From Devosia marina (GTDB lineage: Bacteria; Pseudomonadota; Alphaproteobacteria; Rhizobiales; Devosiaceae), in the NCBI RefSeq assembly GCF_009758415.1, contig NZ_WQRF01000003.1, positions 186,001-250,000 of the forward strand: DNA of 64,000 nt, read 5' to 3'. Shown here one piece after another: positions 17,492 to 25,906 of the stretch (its first letter is position 1; every line of letters begins with the position of its first letter). Position numbers and translations under genes: made by a program. The notes under the pieces are model-generated. The model did no database searches, was not told the origin of the DNA, and saw only the letters and a list, made by a program, of their open reading frames with translations.

Positions 17492-18586
17492 ATGGCCTAT
17501 GTTGCAACCCGCGGAGGCGAAAAGGCCATCGAACAGGCAGAGCGGCTGTTCCGACAGGACCTTGGCACGATCGATGCACAGCGCGTCGAGACCATTCGCG
17601 CCACCATGCCCTATCTGATCGACCGGGTGATGGGCGAAGCTTCACTTTATGATGAAGAACTGGCCGCATTGGCGTTGGCGCAAACCGGCGGTGAACTCTC
17701 CGAAGCCGTGCTGGTGTTGCGTGCCTGGCGCACTACCCAGCCACGACTCGCCATTGCCCGACCGGTCAAGCAGGACGAAGTCCTGACTCAACGCCGCATC
17801 TCCGCCGCCTTCAAGGACATTCCGGGTGGCCAGATCCTCGGGCCGACGCTCGATTACTCCCACCGTGTGCTTGCGACCGACGTGCTCGAAGGCAAGCCTT
17901 TCGCGCCACCCGCCGTCGACAAGGCCGCGAGCTCGGCTCCGGCAAAACAGCCCTCGTTGGCCGATTGGCAGCGCCAGCAGGGGCTGGTCGCTCCGGCCAA
18001 TCCGTCGGCGGTTTCGCCGGAAGACATTCCGGACCTGACGCGCGAGCCCTTGCTGTTCCCGGCCTCGCGCGCCCACCGTCTGCAAAGCCTGGCCCGTGCC
18101 GAAACCGGCGGCGTGCTGGCGCTCGGCTATGCGGCCATGCGCGGCTATGGCAATGCCCACCCCACGGTCAACGAATTGCGCCTGGGCGAGGCCAACGTGG
18201 TGGTCCGACATCCGCGCGGCACGGAGTTTTCGGCCGGCCGCGTGCGGGTCAGCCAGGCAGAAGTGACCTCCAAGGAAAAGGGCGGCTATCTCGAACTCGG
18301 CTTTGCCGCCACTTTCGGCTGGAACGAGGTCAAGGTGATTGCCGCCGCCACGCTCGATCTCAACTCCGATGACGCCCCCGTCGGCTCACCGGTGCATGAG
18401 GAATTCTACCTCTACCATACCGAAAGCGTGGAAGCCTCGGGCTTCTGCATTCACTTCAAACTTCCACACTACGTCACTTTCCAGTCGATACTGGACGCCA
18501 TGCGAGACGCCAAAGTCAAACGAGCTGCAGCGGAGGCCGCCGGCGAAGTCTATCTCGGCGAACCCGAAGAGGAACCCGTCCTATGA
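17492..18586 (+). CDS. phnI: C-P lyase core subunit PhnI (nucleosidase)
   Basis: A 364-residue protein starting MAYVATRGGEKAIEQAERL; ATG 17492 is chosen over a longer open frame because the family begins here. TQRRISAAFKDIPGGQILGP and LDYSHRV are strongly conserved. H321 and H326 in IHFKLPHYV correspond to the two metal-binding histidines of E. coli PhnI (H328, H333). PhnI displaces adenine from ATP to make the ribose-1-phosphonate triphosphate. These residues are intact, unlike the cysteines in the neighbouring PhnJ. The C-terminus carries an acidic tail (GEPEEEPVL). Confidence 0.93.
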   Translation: MAYVATRGGEKAIEQAERLFRQDLGTIDAQRVETIRATMPYLIDRVMGEASLYDEELAALALAQTGGELSEAVLVLRAWRTTQPRLAIARPVKQDEVLTQRRISAAFKDIPGGQILGPTLDYSHRVLATDVLEGKPFAPPAVDKAASSAPAKQPSLADWQRQQGLVAPANPSAVSPEDIPDLTREPLLFPASRAHRLQSLARAETGGVLALGYAAMRGYGNAHPTVNELRLGEANVVVRHPRGTEFSAGRVRVSQAEVTSKEKGGYLELGFAATFGWNEVKVIAAATLDLNSDDAPVGSPVHEEFYLYHTESVEASGFCIHFKLPHYVTFQSILDAMRDAKVKRAAAEAAGEVYLGEPEEEPVL

Positions 18587-19497
18587 GCCTTGCAAGTCTG
18601 ACCAAAGACTGGGCCGCCACCAGCTACGGCTTTCTCGATGCCTCGGCCAAGCGCGAACTGCGCCGCAAGATGCTCAAGGCCATCGCCGTCCCTGGTTGCC
18701 AGATGCCCTATGCCAGCCGCGAAGTGCCGATGGCGCGGGGGTGGGGCACCGGCGGCCTGCAGGTGACACTGACCCTGGTCAATTCGGCCTCGGTCGTCAA
18801 AGTTATCGATCAGGGCGCAGATGACGGCGTCAATGCCGCCTCGATCCGCCGCTTCATTTCCCGCGTTTCCGGCGCGTCGGAAACCTGGGATACGCTGGAC
18901 GCGACCATCGTGCAGTCCCGCCACCGCATCCCCGAAGAAATCATGCGCGAGGACCAGGTCCTGGTGCTCCAGGTGCCCAATCCTGAACCATTGCGCGGTG
19001 TGGAGCCCAACATCTCGATCGCACGGCAGATGCATGCCGATGCCGATTACGGCAAGCTCTGGCTCACGCTTTACGAGCAGATCGTGCGCAAGGGCCGCAT
19101 CATGCAGGGCGCCTCCTATCCGGCAATGGTCAATGGCCGTCACGTGATGACCCCCTCGCCCATCCCGCGCTGGGATGTGCCCAAGCTAAATATGGCTCAG
19201 CACCTGACCTTTCTCTCCGCCGGCCGCGAAAAACGGCTCCATGCCGTGCCGCCCTATACGCGGGTTGAACCGCTGGTTTTCTCCGATCGGCCCTACCAGG
19301 TGGAGGATCATGCGGATCTGACCTGCCGGCGTTCGGGAGTCCGGGGCTTCTTCATGAACGAACTACCCCAGGATGGCGGCGGCTCGGTATTTGAAGTGTC
19401 CGACAGCAATCTGGGGATCAAGGCCATCGACAAGACTGAAGGTTCCGCAATTGAAATCGGCGAAACCTGGTACCGCAACGGGGAGTATTCAGCATGA
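18583..19497 (+). CDS. phnJ: PhnJ homologue lacking three of the four radical-SAM cluster cysteines
   Basis: A 304-residue protein clearly homologous to PhnJ along its length: MARGWGTGGLQVTLTLV, VIDQGADDGVNAASIRR, SRHRIPEE, NPEPLRG, PSPIPRWDVPK, SAGREKRLHAVPPYTRVE. Canonical E. coli PhnJ uses C241, C244, C266 and C272 (C-X2-C-X21-C-X5-C) for the iron-sulfur cluster and thiyl radical. Here the matching segment has C248 but S251, V272 and G278 in place of the other three; the only other cysteine is C39. The catalytic glycine (E. coli G32) is kept as G38, but the next residue, Tyr in E. coli, is C39. The C-terminal 25 residues do not resemble canonical PhnJ. The gene is intact and overlaps phnI and phnK by ATGA at both ends. 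Radical C-P cleavage by the known mechanism looks impossible for this protein alone. Confidence 0.9.
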   Translation: MSLASLTKDWAATSYGFLDASAKRELRRKMLKAIAVPGCQMPYASREVPMARGWGTGGLQVTLTLVNSASVVKVIDQGADDGVNAASIRRFISRVSGASETWDTLDATIVQSRHRIPEEIMREDQVLVLQVPNPEPLRGVEPNISIARQMHADADYGKLWLTLYEQIVRKGRIMQGASYPAMVNGRHVMTPSPIPRWDVPKLNMAQHLTFLSAGREKRLHAVPPYTRVEPLVFSDRPYQVEDHADLTCRRSGVRGFFMNELPQDGGGSVFEVSDSNLGIKAIDKTEGSAIEIGETWYRNGEYSA

Positions 19498-20315
19498 GCC
19501 TCGACCTCGGACTTCCCGCGCTGGAGCGCGCGGCCCCCCGCCTCATGCGGACTGAACCGCTCCTGAACATGCGCGACATTTCCAAGTCCTATGGCAATGT
19601 GCGCGCCCTACGCCATGTCGATGCGGCCGTCTATCCCGGCGAAGTCATGGGCATTGTCGGTGAAAGCGGCTCGGGAAAGTCGACCCTGCTGCGCATGATG
19701 AATCTTGAGGACACCCCCGACAGCGGCGACTACACGCTGCGGCTGCCCGGCCGCGAAAACGAAAACCTGTTCGATCTCACCCGCTATGAGCGCCGCATGC
19801 TTTGCGCTCGCAATATCGGCATTGTCTATCAGAACCCGCATCTTGGCCTGCTGATGAAGCACTCCTCCAGCGGCAATGTCGCCGAGCGCCTGCTCATCGC
19901 CGGCGAGCGCAGCTTCGAAGTCCTGCGCGACAAGGCGCGAGAAGCGCTCGACGCGTCCGAATTCCCGCTCGACCGCATGGACGCCCGGCCCATCGAGCTG
20001 TCCGGCGGCATGCAGCAACGCGTGCAACTGGCCAAGGCCATCGCTCTTGAACCGGCCCTTCTCCTGCTCGATGAGCCGACCACCGGCCTTGATGTTTCCG
20101 TCCAGGCGCTGGTGCTCGATACGCTCAAGCGCCTGCAGCGCGATCGCAGGATCACCATGGTGCTGGTCAGCCACGATCTGGGCGTCATCCGCACCATGGC
20201 CGACCGGGTCATGGTCATGCGCCATGGCGAAGTGGTGGAACAGGGCCTTGCCGACCAGGTCTTCCAGGACCCTCAACACCCCTATACCCAGCAACTCGTC
20301 CACGCCAAGCTCTGA
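19494..20315 (+). CDS. phnK: C-P lyase ABC-type ATPase PhnK
   Basis: A 273-residue ATPase, with Walker [11 protein letters not shown]-loop IVYQNPHLGLLMKHSSSGNV (PhnK-like), signature LSGGMQQRVQLAKAI and Walker B LLLLDEPTTGLDV. PhnK docks on the PhnGHIJ core, on PhnJ in the E. coli complex, and does not serve a transporter. Its presence implies that the altered PhnJ still assembles. It has about 20 extra N-terminal residues relative to E. coli PhnK. ATGA overlap with phnJ. Confidence 0.9.
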   Translation: MSLDLGLPALERAAPRLMRTEPLLNMRDISKSYGNVRALRHVDAAVYPGEVMGIVGESGSGKSTLLRMMNLEDTPDSGDYTLRLPGRENENLFDLTRYERRMLCARNIGIVYQNPHLGLLMKHSSSGNVAERLLIAGERSFEVLRDKAREALDASEFPLDRMDARPIELSGGMQQRVQLAKAIALEPALLLLDEPTTGLDVSVQALVLDTLKRLQRDRRITMVLVSHDLGVIRTMADRVMVMRHGEVVEQGLADQVFQDPQHPYTQQLVHAKL

Positions 20316-20324
20316 GGTGACCCC

Positions 20325-21056
20325 ATGACAACCACGCCCCTCTTGCGCGTTCAGGGTCTCACCAAGACCTTCCGCATGTATCACCTGGACAGCATGCTGC
20401 ATGCCTTCGAGGACATCAGCTTCGATCTCTACCAGGGCGAGTTTCTGCTGCTGCGCGGCCATAATGGCGCCGGCAAGTCGACGCTGCTGCGCACCATCTG
20501 GCGCAGCTATCTGCCCGTTGCCGGTCAGGTGCTCTATGCCTCGAGCCATGGCGAAATCGACCTCGCCAACGCTGCAGATGTCGATATTGCCCTGCTCCGG
20601 CGCGAGGAAATCGGCTTCGTCACCCAGTTCCTCAATGCCCGGCCCCGCGTTGCCGCCCAGGATATCGTCGCCGAACCGCTGCGTCTGGCCGGTGCCACCC
20701 AGGCCGAAGCGCTCGATCAGGCCCGCCACTGGCTCGATCAGTTCGGCGTCCGTCCCGAACTCTGGCGCGCTTACCCCAGCACTTTCTCGGGCGGCGAACA
20801 GCAAAAGGTCAATCTGGCGCGCGCCCTGATCCTGCCGCAGAAGCTCCTGCTGCTCGACGAGCCTACCGCCTCGCTCGACGTCGGCGCCCGCGCTGCACTG
20901 GTCCGGCGCCTGGCCGATCTCAAGGCCCACGGTGTCGCCATCATTGGGGTGTTCCACCATCCCGGAGACGTGGCCGAACTGATTGACCGCGAAATCAACC
21001 TCAACACCAGGGTCATCGCCGACCAGAGCGCCGAGGAAGAGCATGTGGCTGTCTGA
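20325..21056 (+). CDS. phnL: C-P lyase ABC-type ATPase PhnL
   Basis: A 243-residue ATPase with the PhnL N-terminus LLRVQGLTKTFRMYHLD, Walker A GHNGAGKST (usually GPSGAGKST in PhnL), Q-loop FVTQFLNARPRVAAQDIVAE, signature FSGGEQQKVNLARAL and Walker B LLLLDEPTASLDV. PhnL is needed with PhnGHI for the ribose-coupling step. Starts nine bases after phnK and overlaps phnM copy 2 by 14 bases. Confidence 0.9.
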   Translation: MTTTPLLRVQGLTKTFRMYHLDSMLHAFEDISFDLYQGEFLLLRGHNGAGKSTLLRTIWRSYLPVAGQVLYASSHGEIDLANAADVDIALLRREEIGFVTQFLNARPRVAAQDIVAEPLRLAGATQAEALDQARHWLDQFGVRPELWRAYPSTFSGGEQQKVNLARALILPQKLLLLDEPTASLDVGARAALVRRLADLKAHGVAIIGVFHHPGDVAELIDREINLNTRVIADQSAEEEHVAV

Positions 21057-22242
21057 CTTTCAAATCGTTCTGTCCAATCGCGTCATCGAGCGTGGCGCCC
21101 TTCGCATTGAGGACGGGCTGATTGCCGAGATCAACGAAACGCCGGTTGCCAATGCCGATATCGAAGGCGATGGTCTCATCTTGTTGCCCGGCATGATCGA
21201 CATGCATGGTGACATGATCGAGCGCGAAATCGAGCCGCGCCCCGGCGTGCGCATGCCCATGGATATGGGGTTGCGCGACCTCGACATGAAACTGGCAACC
21301 GCCGGAATCACCACCGCCTATGCCTCGCTCTCTTTCGCGCCCGGCTCCACCTACGGCCATATGCGCAGTTATGATTTCACCAGCGCCTTGATCCGCGCTG
21401 TCGTCGCCGCACGCCCCAATCTGCTGATCGACCACCGCGTCCATGCCCGTTTCGAGGTCACCTTTCCGGCGGCACTCTCGGTGGTCAAGGAACTAGTGAG
21501 CGAAGGCGCGGTGGACCTGGTTTCGTTGTGCGACCACACACCCGGCCAGGGTCAGTATCGCGACCTCGATCTGCAGGCCGCCAATATCTCCAGGAACAAG
21601 GGCATTTCGCCACAAGCGGCCATGGAGCAGCTCCAGCAGCGTATTCGTGACCGCCAGGAAACCGCCGGCGACATGACCGAAACCCTGCGCGCCATCACCC
21701 AATATTGCGCCATGCATGGTGTGCCCGTCGCCAGCCACGACGACGACACGGTCGAAAAGGTCACGCTGATGGACCAGCTCGGGGCAAATATTTCTGAGTT
21801 TCCGGTGACCCTGGAAGCCGCCGAGGAAGCGCATCGCCGCGGCATGCTCAATGCCATGGGCGCACCCAATGCCCTGCGCGGACAATCCTATTCGGGCAAT
21901 CTCTCGGCCCGTGATGCCCACGCGGCCGGCGTCCTTGATCTGCTCGCCGCCGACTATCATCCCTCGGCTATGCTGCCCGCAGTGCTGGTGCTGGCCCAAA
22001 CCGATCCCGATGGCCTGTCTGGCGCCGCCCGCCTGACCTCCCTAAATCCGGCACGGGCCCTGGGCCTGGAGGATCGCGGCGAAATCCGCGTCGGCCTCCG
22101 CGCTGACCTGGCTATCGCCTCCCGCACCGGCGTGGGCCAGGTACATGCCACCTTCTCACGCGGCCGCATCGTGCATGCCGATGGCACCCTCGATGTCTCC
22201 GGGGTTGGCAGACGTCACGAGCATGTCATTCGAATGAGTTAA
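21043..22242 (+). CDS. phnM: PhnM-family diphosphatase, second divergent copy
   Basis: A 399-residue amidohydrolase starting MWLSDFQIVLSNRVIERGAL at ATG 21043 after GAGGAAG. Metal motif LLPGMIDMHGDMIEREIEPRP, AGITTAYASLSFAPG, CDHTPGQGQ and VASHDDDTVEK are PhnM-like, but the HGDMIE signature differs from HTDHLE in copy 1, which marks a different subgroup. It belongs to the operon with the altered PhnJ and may act on the product of that complex. The last codons overlap a PhnF-type operator (22226-22237) that serves the next gene. Confidence 0.88.
   Translation: MWLSDFQIVLSNRVIERGALRIEDGLIAEINETPVANADIEGDGLILLPGMIDMHGDMIEREIEPRPGVRMPMDMGLRDLDMKLATAGITTAYASLSFAPGSTYGHMRSYDFTSALIRAVVAARPNLLIDHRVHARFEVTFPAALSVVKELVSEGAVDLVSLCDHTPGQGQYRDLDLQAANISRNKGISPQAAMEQLQQRIRDRQETAGDMTETLRAITQYCAMHGVPVASHDDDTVEKVTLMDQLGANISEFPVTLEAAEEAHRRGMLNAMGAPNALRGQSYSGNLSARDAHAAGVLDLLAADYHPSAMLPAVLVLAQTDPDGLSGAARLTSLNPARALGLEDRGEIRVGLRADLAIASRTGVGQVHATFSRGRIVHADGTLDVSGVGRRHEHVIRMS
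22226..22237. promoter_or_regulatory. Probable PhnF operator 3, inside the end of phnM copy 2
   Basis: TCATTCGAATGA carries the same CATTCGAATG core as the two sites at the phnM/phnF promoter. It overlaps the last codons of phnM copy 2, and a single PhoB-like half-site CTGTCAT follows at 22245-22251. Together they suggest an internal promoter for phnC copy 2, whose start is 60 bases downstream. Confidence 0.6.
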
Positions 22243-22296
22243 CGCTGTCATCTAGCTGATCTAGGGTCTCTGCATAGCAACGCCACGAGGTGGGAA

Positions 22297-23124
<828 letters not shown>

Positions 23125-23157
23125 CCGCCCCACTTCCCCGAACTCGGAGCTACATCA

Positions 23158-24078
23158 ATGCTTACCCTGACGCGCCGTGGCCTTGTGGCCGCGCTGGTTT
23201 CGCTCGCCCTGGTTTCCCCCGCCCTCAGCCAGGACTGGCGCGAGCAGTTCCCGGAACTGACCATCGGTATCTCTTCGAGCGAAAACGAAACCGACGCCAT
23301 CGCCCGCAACCAGCCCTATGCCGACTATCTCAGCCGCGAACTGGGCGTGCCGGTCAATATTGTGCGCGGCACCGACTATGCAGCTGTGATCGAAGCCATG
23401 CGCTCGGGCCACGTGCAGATCGCCTCGGTTGGTCCGGCCGCCTACGCCCTGGCACGCAAGATCATGGGCGAAGACATTGCACCGGTCGCCGTGACCCTCG
23501 ATGGCGACGGCAATCTGGGTTACTATTCGATCATCGCGGTCCGCGCCGACAGTCCCTATCAGTCATTGGAAGACATCAAGGGCAAGTCGTTTGCTTTCGC
23601 CGACCCCAATTCCACATCGGGCTATGCCGTCCCCTCCTACTATCTCACCACAGAGCTGAACACTTCAGCCAGTGACTACTTCAGCGAAGTCGCCTTCTCC
23701 GGTGGTCACGAGCAGAGCGTCATGGCCCTGGTCAACGGCACCTTCGATGCGGTTGCCACCCATTGGCGGAATGAAGAAGCTGGCAATATTCAGACCATGG
23801 TAAACAAGGGTCTGATCGAGGAAGGCTCGACCCGGATCATCTGGACCTCGCCCGTCATCCCCAACACCCCGGTGATGATGCTGACCACCCTTCCCCAGGA
23901 GCTGCAGGACGAATTCAAGACCGTCCTGATGGCCTTCCCGGAAAAGGATCCTGAAGGTTTCGCCGAATACACCCGCGGCACCTCCAGCGGCTATGTCGAA
24001 GCCACCCATGAAGACTATCTCGATGTTGTGGCAATTACCGAGTTCAACGCCGAACAGCGCCGCAAGAACGGCAACTGA
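23158..24078 (+). CDS. phnD: Phosphonate ABC importer binding protein PhnD (copy 2)
   Basis: A 306-residue periplasmic protein with signal peptide MLTLTRRGLVAALVSLALVS ending near ALSQ. Key motifs are DYAAVIEAMRSGHVQIASVG, FAFADPNSTSGYAVPS and GGHEQSVMALVNGTFDAVAT. It shares the family fold with copy 1 but diverges around the pocket (HWRNEEAGN instead of WADGQGDWADG), so ligand preference may differ. It is followed 11 bases later by an intrinsic terminator. Confidence 0.93.
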   Translation: MLTLTRRGLVAALVSLALVSPALSQDWREQFPELTIGISSSENETDAIARNQPYADYLSRELGVPVNIVRGTDYAAVIEAMRSGHVQIASVGPAAYALARKIMGEDIAPVAVTLDGDGNLGYYSIIAVRADSPYQSLEDIKGKSFAFADPNSTSGYAVPSYYLTTELNTSASDYFSEVAFSGGHEQSVMALVNGTFDAVATHWRNEEAGNIQTMVNKGLIEEGSTRIIWTSPVIPNTPVMMLTTLPQELQDEFKTVLMAFPEKDPEGFAEYTRGTSSGYVEATHEDYLDVVAITEFNAEQRRKNGN

Positions 24079-24088
24079 TCCCTTCCTG

Positions 24089-24120
24089 GCCGGTGCGCAT
24101 CCCGCGTACCGGCTTTTTTT
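24089..24120 (+). terminator. Intrinsic terminator between phnD and phnE (plus-strand operon)
   Basis: A GCCGGT/ACCGGC stem extended inward by G-U, C-G, G-C and C-G pairs gives ten pairs around a 5-base loop, followed by seven T at 24114-24120. It sits inside the operon, 11 bases after the phnD stop and 13 bases before phnE, so it should attenuate permease expression. Confidence 0.92.
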
Positions 24121-24132
24121 CGTGAGGCGCGC

Positions 24133-25044
24133 GTGTCCACACTCTCCCCAACCAATGGTCGGCTGACCTCGACGACGCGGGAAGAACGAATGCTGTCGTT
24201 TGACGAGCGCTATCGTCAGCAGCAGTTCACTCGTCGCAACTGGACCCTGCTCTATGGTGCACTGTTTCTGGCGGCGCTGATCGGGTCAGTAGCCGTCAGC
24301 GATTTCAGCATCCCGGGTCTCATCAAGGGCCTGCCGATGGCCTGGAATTACATCGCGGGCACTATGCCCAGATTGACCTTCGAGAATTTCTGGGCCGACA
24401 TGACGGACTGGTACTGGGGCCTGCGCTTCTGGCTGCGCCTTTTGGTGGAGACCATCCTTATGGGCTTCGTCGGCACCGTCCTTGGCGGTGTCATCGCCCT
24501 CGCACTGAGTTTCCCGGCGTCGCGCAATCTGGTCGAGAATACCGGCATCTATTTTGCCGCGCGCCGCACGCTCGAATTCTTCCGCACCGTGCCCGAACTG
24601 GTGTTTGCGCTGATCTTTGTCTTTGCCTTTGGCCTCGGCCCGTTCGCCGGAGTGCTCGCCATCGCGGTACACACCGCAGGCGCGCTGGGCAAGCTTTTCG
24701 CCGAAGTGAACGAGAACGTCGACCCACGCCCCATCGAGGGTGTCCGTGCTTCCGGTGGCAACTGGCCCATGATCATGCGCCTGGGCGTCGTGCCCCAGGC
24801 CCTGCCCAACTATGCCAGCTATCTGCTCTTGCGCTTCGAGATCAATGTGCGCGGCGCCTCGGCATTGGGTCTCGTCGGTGCCGGCGGCATTGGCCAGGAT
24901 CTCTACGTCGCTATCCGCCAGTTCGAATACACCGACATCTCGGCCATCATGCTGCTGTTGATCCTGACGACCTCGGTCATCGACATCAGTTGCGAAGCCA
25001 TCCGCCATCGCCTGATCGGCCATACCCTGACACAGGTTGCCTGA
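24133..25044 (+). CDS. phnE: Phosphonate ABC importer permease PhnE
   Basis: A 303-residue permease with PhnE motifs PRPIEGVRASGGNWPMIMRL and LGLVGAGGIGQDLYVAI. The start is GTG 24133 behind GAGG; an ATG at 24190 would shorten the cytoplasmic N-terminus by 19 residues. It follows the terminator and is three bases from the next phnE. Confidence 0.92.
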   Translation: MSTLSPTNGRLTSTTREERMLSFDERYRQQQFTRRNWTLLYGALFLAALIGSVAVSDFSIPGLIKGLPMAWNYIAGTMPRLTFENFWADMTDWYWGLRFWLRLLVETILMGFVGTVLGGVIALALSFPASRNLVENTGIYFAARRTLEFFRTVPELVFALIFVFAFGLGPFAGVLAIAVHTAGALGKLFAEVNENVDPRPIEGVRASGGNWPMIMRLGVVPQALPNYASYLLLRFEINVRGASALGLVGAGGIGQDLYVAIRQFEYTDISAIMLLLILTTSVIDISCEAIRHRLIGHTLTQVA

Positions 25045-25047
25045 CCC

Positions 25048-25878
25048 ATGAACGCTACGCTGACCGCCGACATCGCGCGCCTCAGGCGCACCAATCCCCA
25101 GATCTTTTCCGCCCCCCTGCATGAGCGCCTGCGCACATGGGGTCTGTGGTTGGGTTTTTTGGCTGTTCTCGCCTTCGGACTGTGGTGGATCGATGCCTCG
25201 CCCATGCGCATCGCCAATGGTCTCAACAAGCTCGGACTGCTGGTCACCCTGATGATCCCACCCTGGCCCGGCGATGGCCTATGGGACTACATCTATGCCA
25301 TGTTCGAAACCCTCGCCATGGCGTTTCTGGGCACGTTGATCGCCTTTGTCGTGGCGCTGCCGCTTGGATTTCTCGGCGCCAAGAACATCGTCCCTAACTG
25401 GCTGTTCCATTTCGGGCTACGTCGCTTCTTCGACGCATTCAGAGGCATCGATGGTCTGGTCTGGGCGCTGATCTTCGTGTCCGCTGTTGGTCTTGGGCCA
25501 TTTGCAGGGGTGCTGGCCATTGCCGTGGGCGACGTCATGGTCTTCGGCAAGCTTTTTGCCGAAGCCATCGAGAACGTCGACAACAAGCCGGTGGACGGCG
25601 TGCGGGCCTCCGGTGGCGACAACATCCATGTCGTCCGGCTCGGCGTCTTCCCCCAGGTCTTTCCGGTTATGATGAGCCACGTGCTCTATTTTTTCGAGTC
25701 CAATGTCCGCTCGGCCACCATTCTGGGCATTGTCGGGGCCGGCGGCATCGGCCTGCAACTGTCCGACCGCATCCGCATCAACAATTGGCAGGAAGCCGCC
25801 TTCATTATCCTGATGATCCTGGTGACCGTGGCGATAATCGACGCCATCTCCCGCCGCATCCGCGCCCGGCTGATCTAG
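25048..25878 (+). CDS. phnE: Phosphonate ABC importer permease PhnE
   Basis: A 276-residue permease with DGVRASGGDNIHVVRLGVFP and LGIVGAGGIGLQLSDRI. Unlike the partner in the other set (445 residues), it has only a short loop after the first helix. Last gene of the 10-kb plus-strand phn region. It converges on fbpB with 28 bases between the stops. Confidence 0.92.
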   Translation: MNATLTADIARLRRTNPQIFSAPLHERLRTWGLWLGFLAVLAFGLWWIDASPMRIANGLNKLGLLVTLMIPPWPGDGLWDYIYAMFETLAMAFLGTLIAFVVALPLGFLGAKNIVPNWLFHFGLRRFFDAFRGIDGLVWALIFVSAVGLGPFAGVLAIAVGDVMVFGKLFAEAIENVDNKPVDGVRASGGDNIHVVRLGVFPQVFPVMMSHVLYFFESNVRSATILGIVGAGGIGLQLSDRIRINNWQEAAFIILMILVTVAIIDAISRRIRARLI

Positions 25879-25906
25879 CTCGAGCACCAGCGCATGGAGC
25901 AGCCCA

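Noticed and set aside
18583..19497. Frameshift as the explanation for the missing PhnJ cysteines
   Set aside because: The other two plus-strand frames of the region around 19320-19420 do not encode the lost cysteine motif, and the downstream overlap with phnK is in the correct frame.
19608..21044. Minus-strand open frame of 478 codons
   Set aside because: It mirrors phnK and phnL, crosses their junction and shows no family motif.
22245..22251. Full Pho box upstream of phnC copy 2
   Set aside because: Only one good half-site (CTGTCAT) is present; the expected partner 11 bases away is poor, so I list it only as a half-site.
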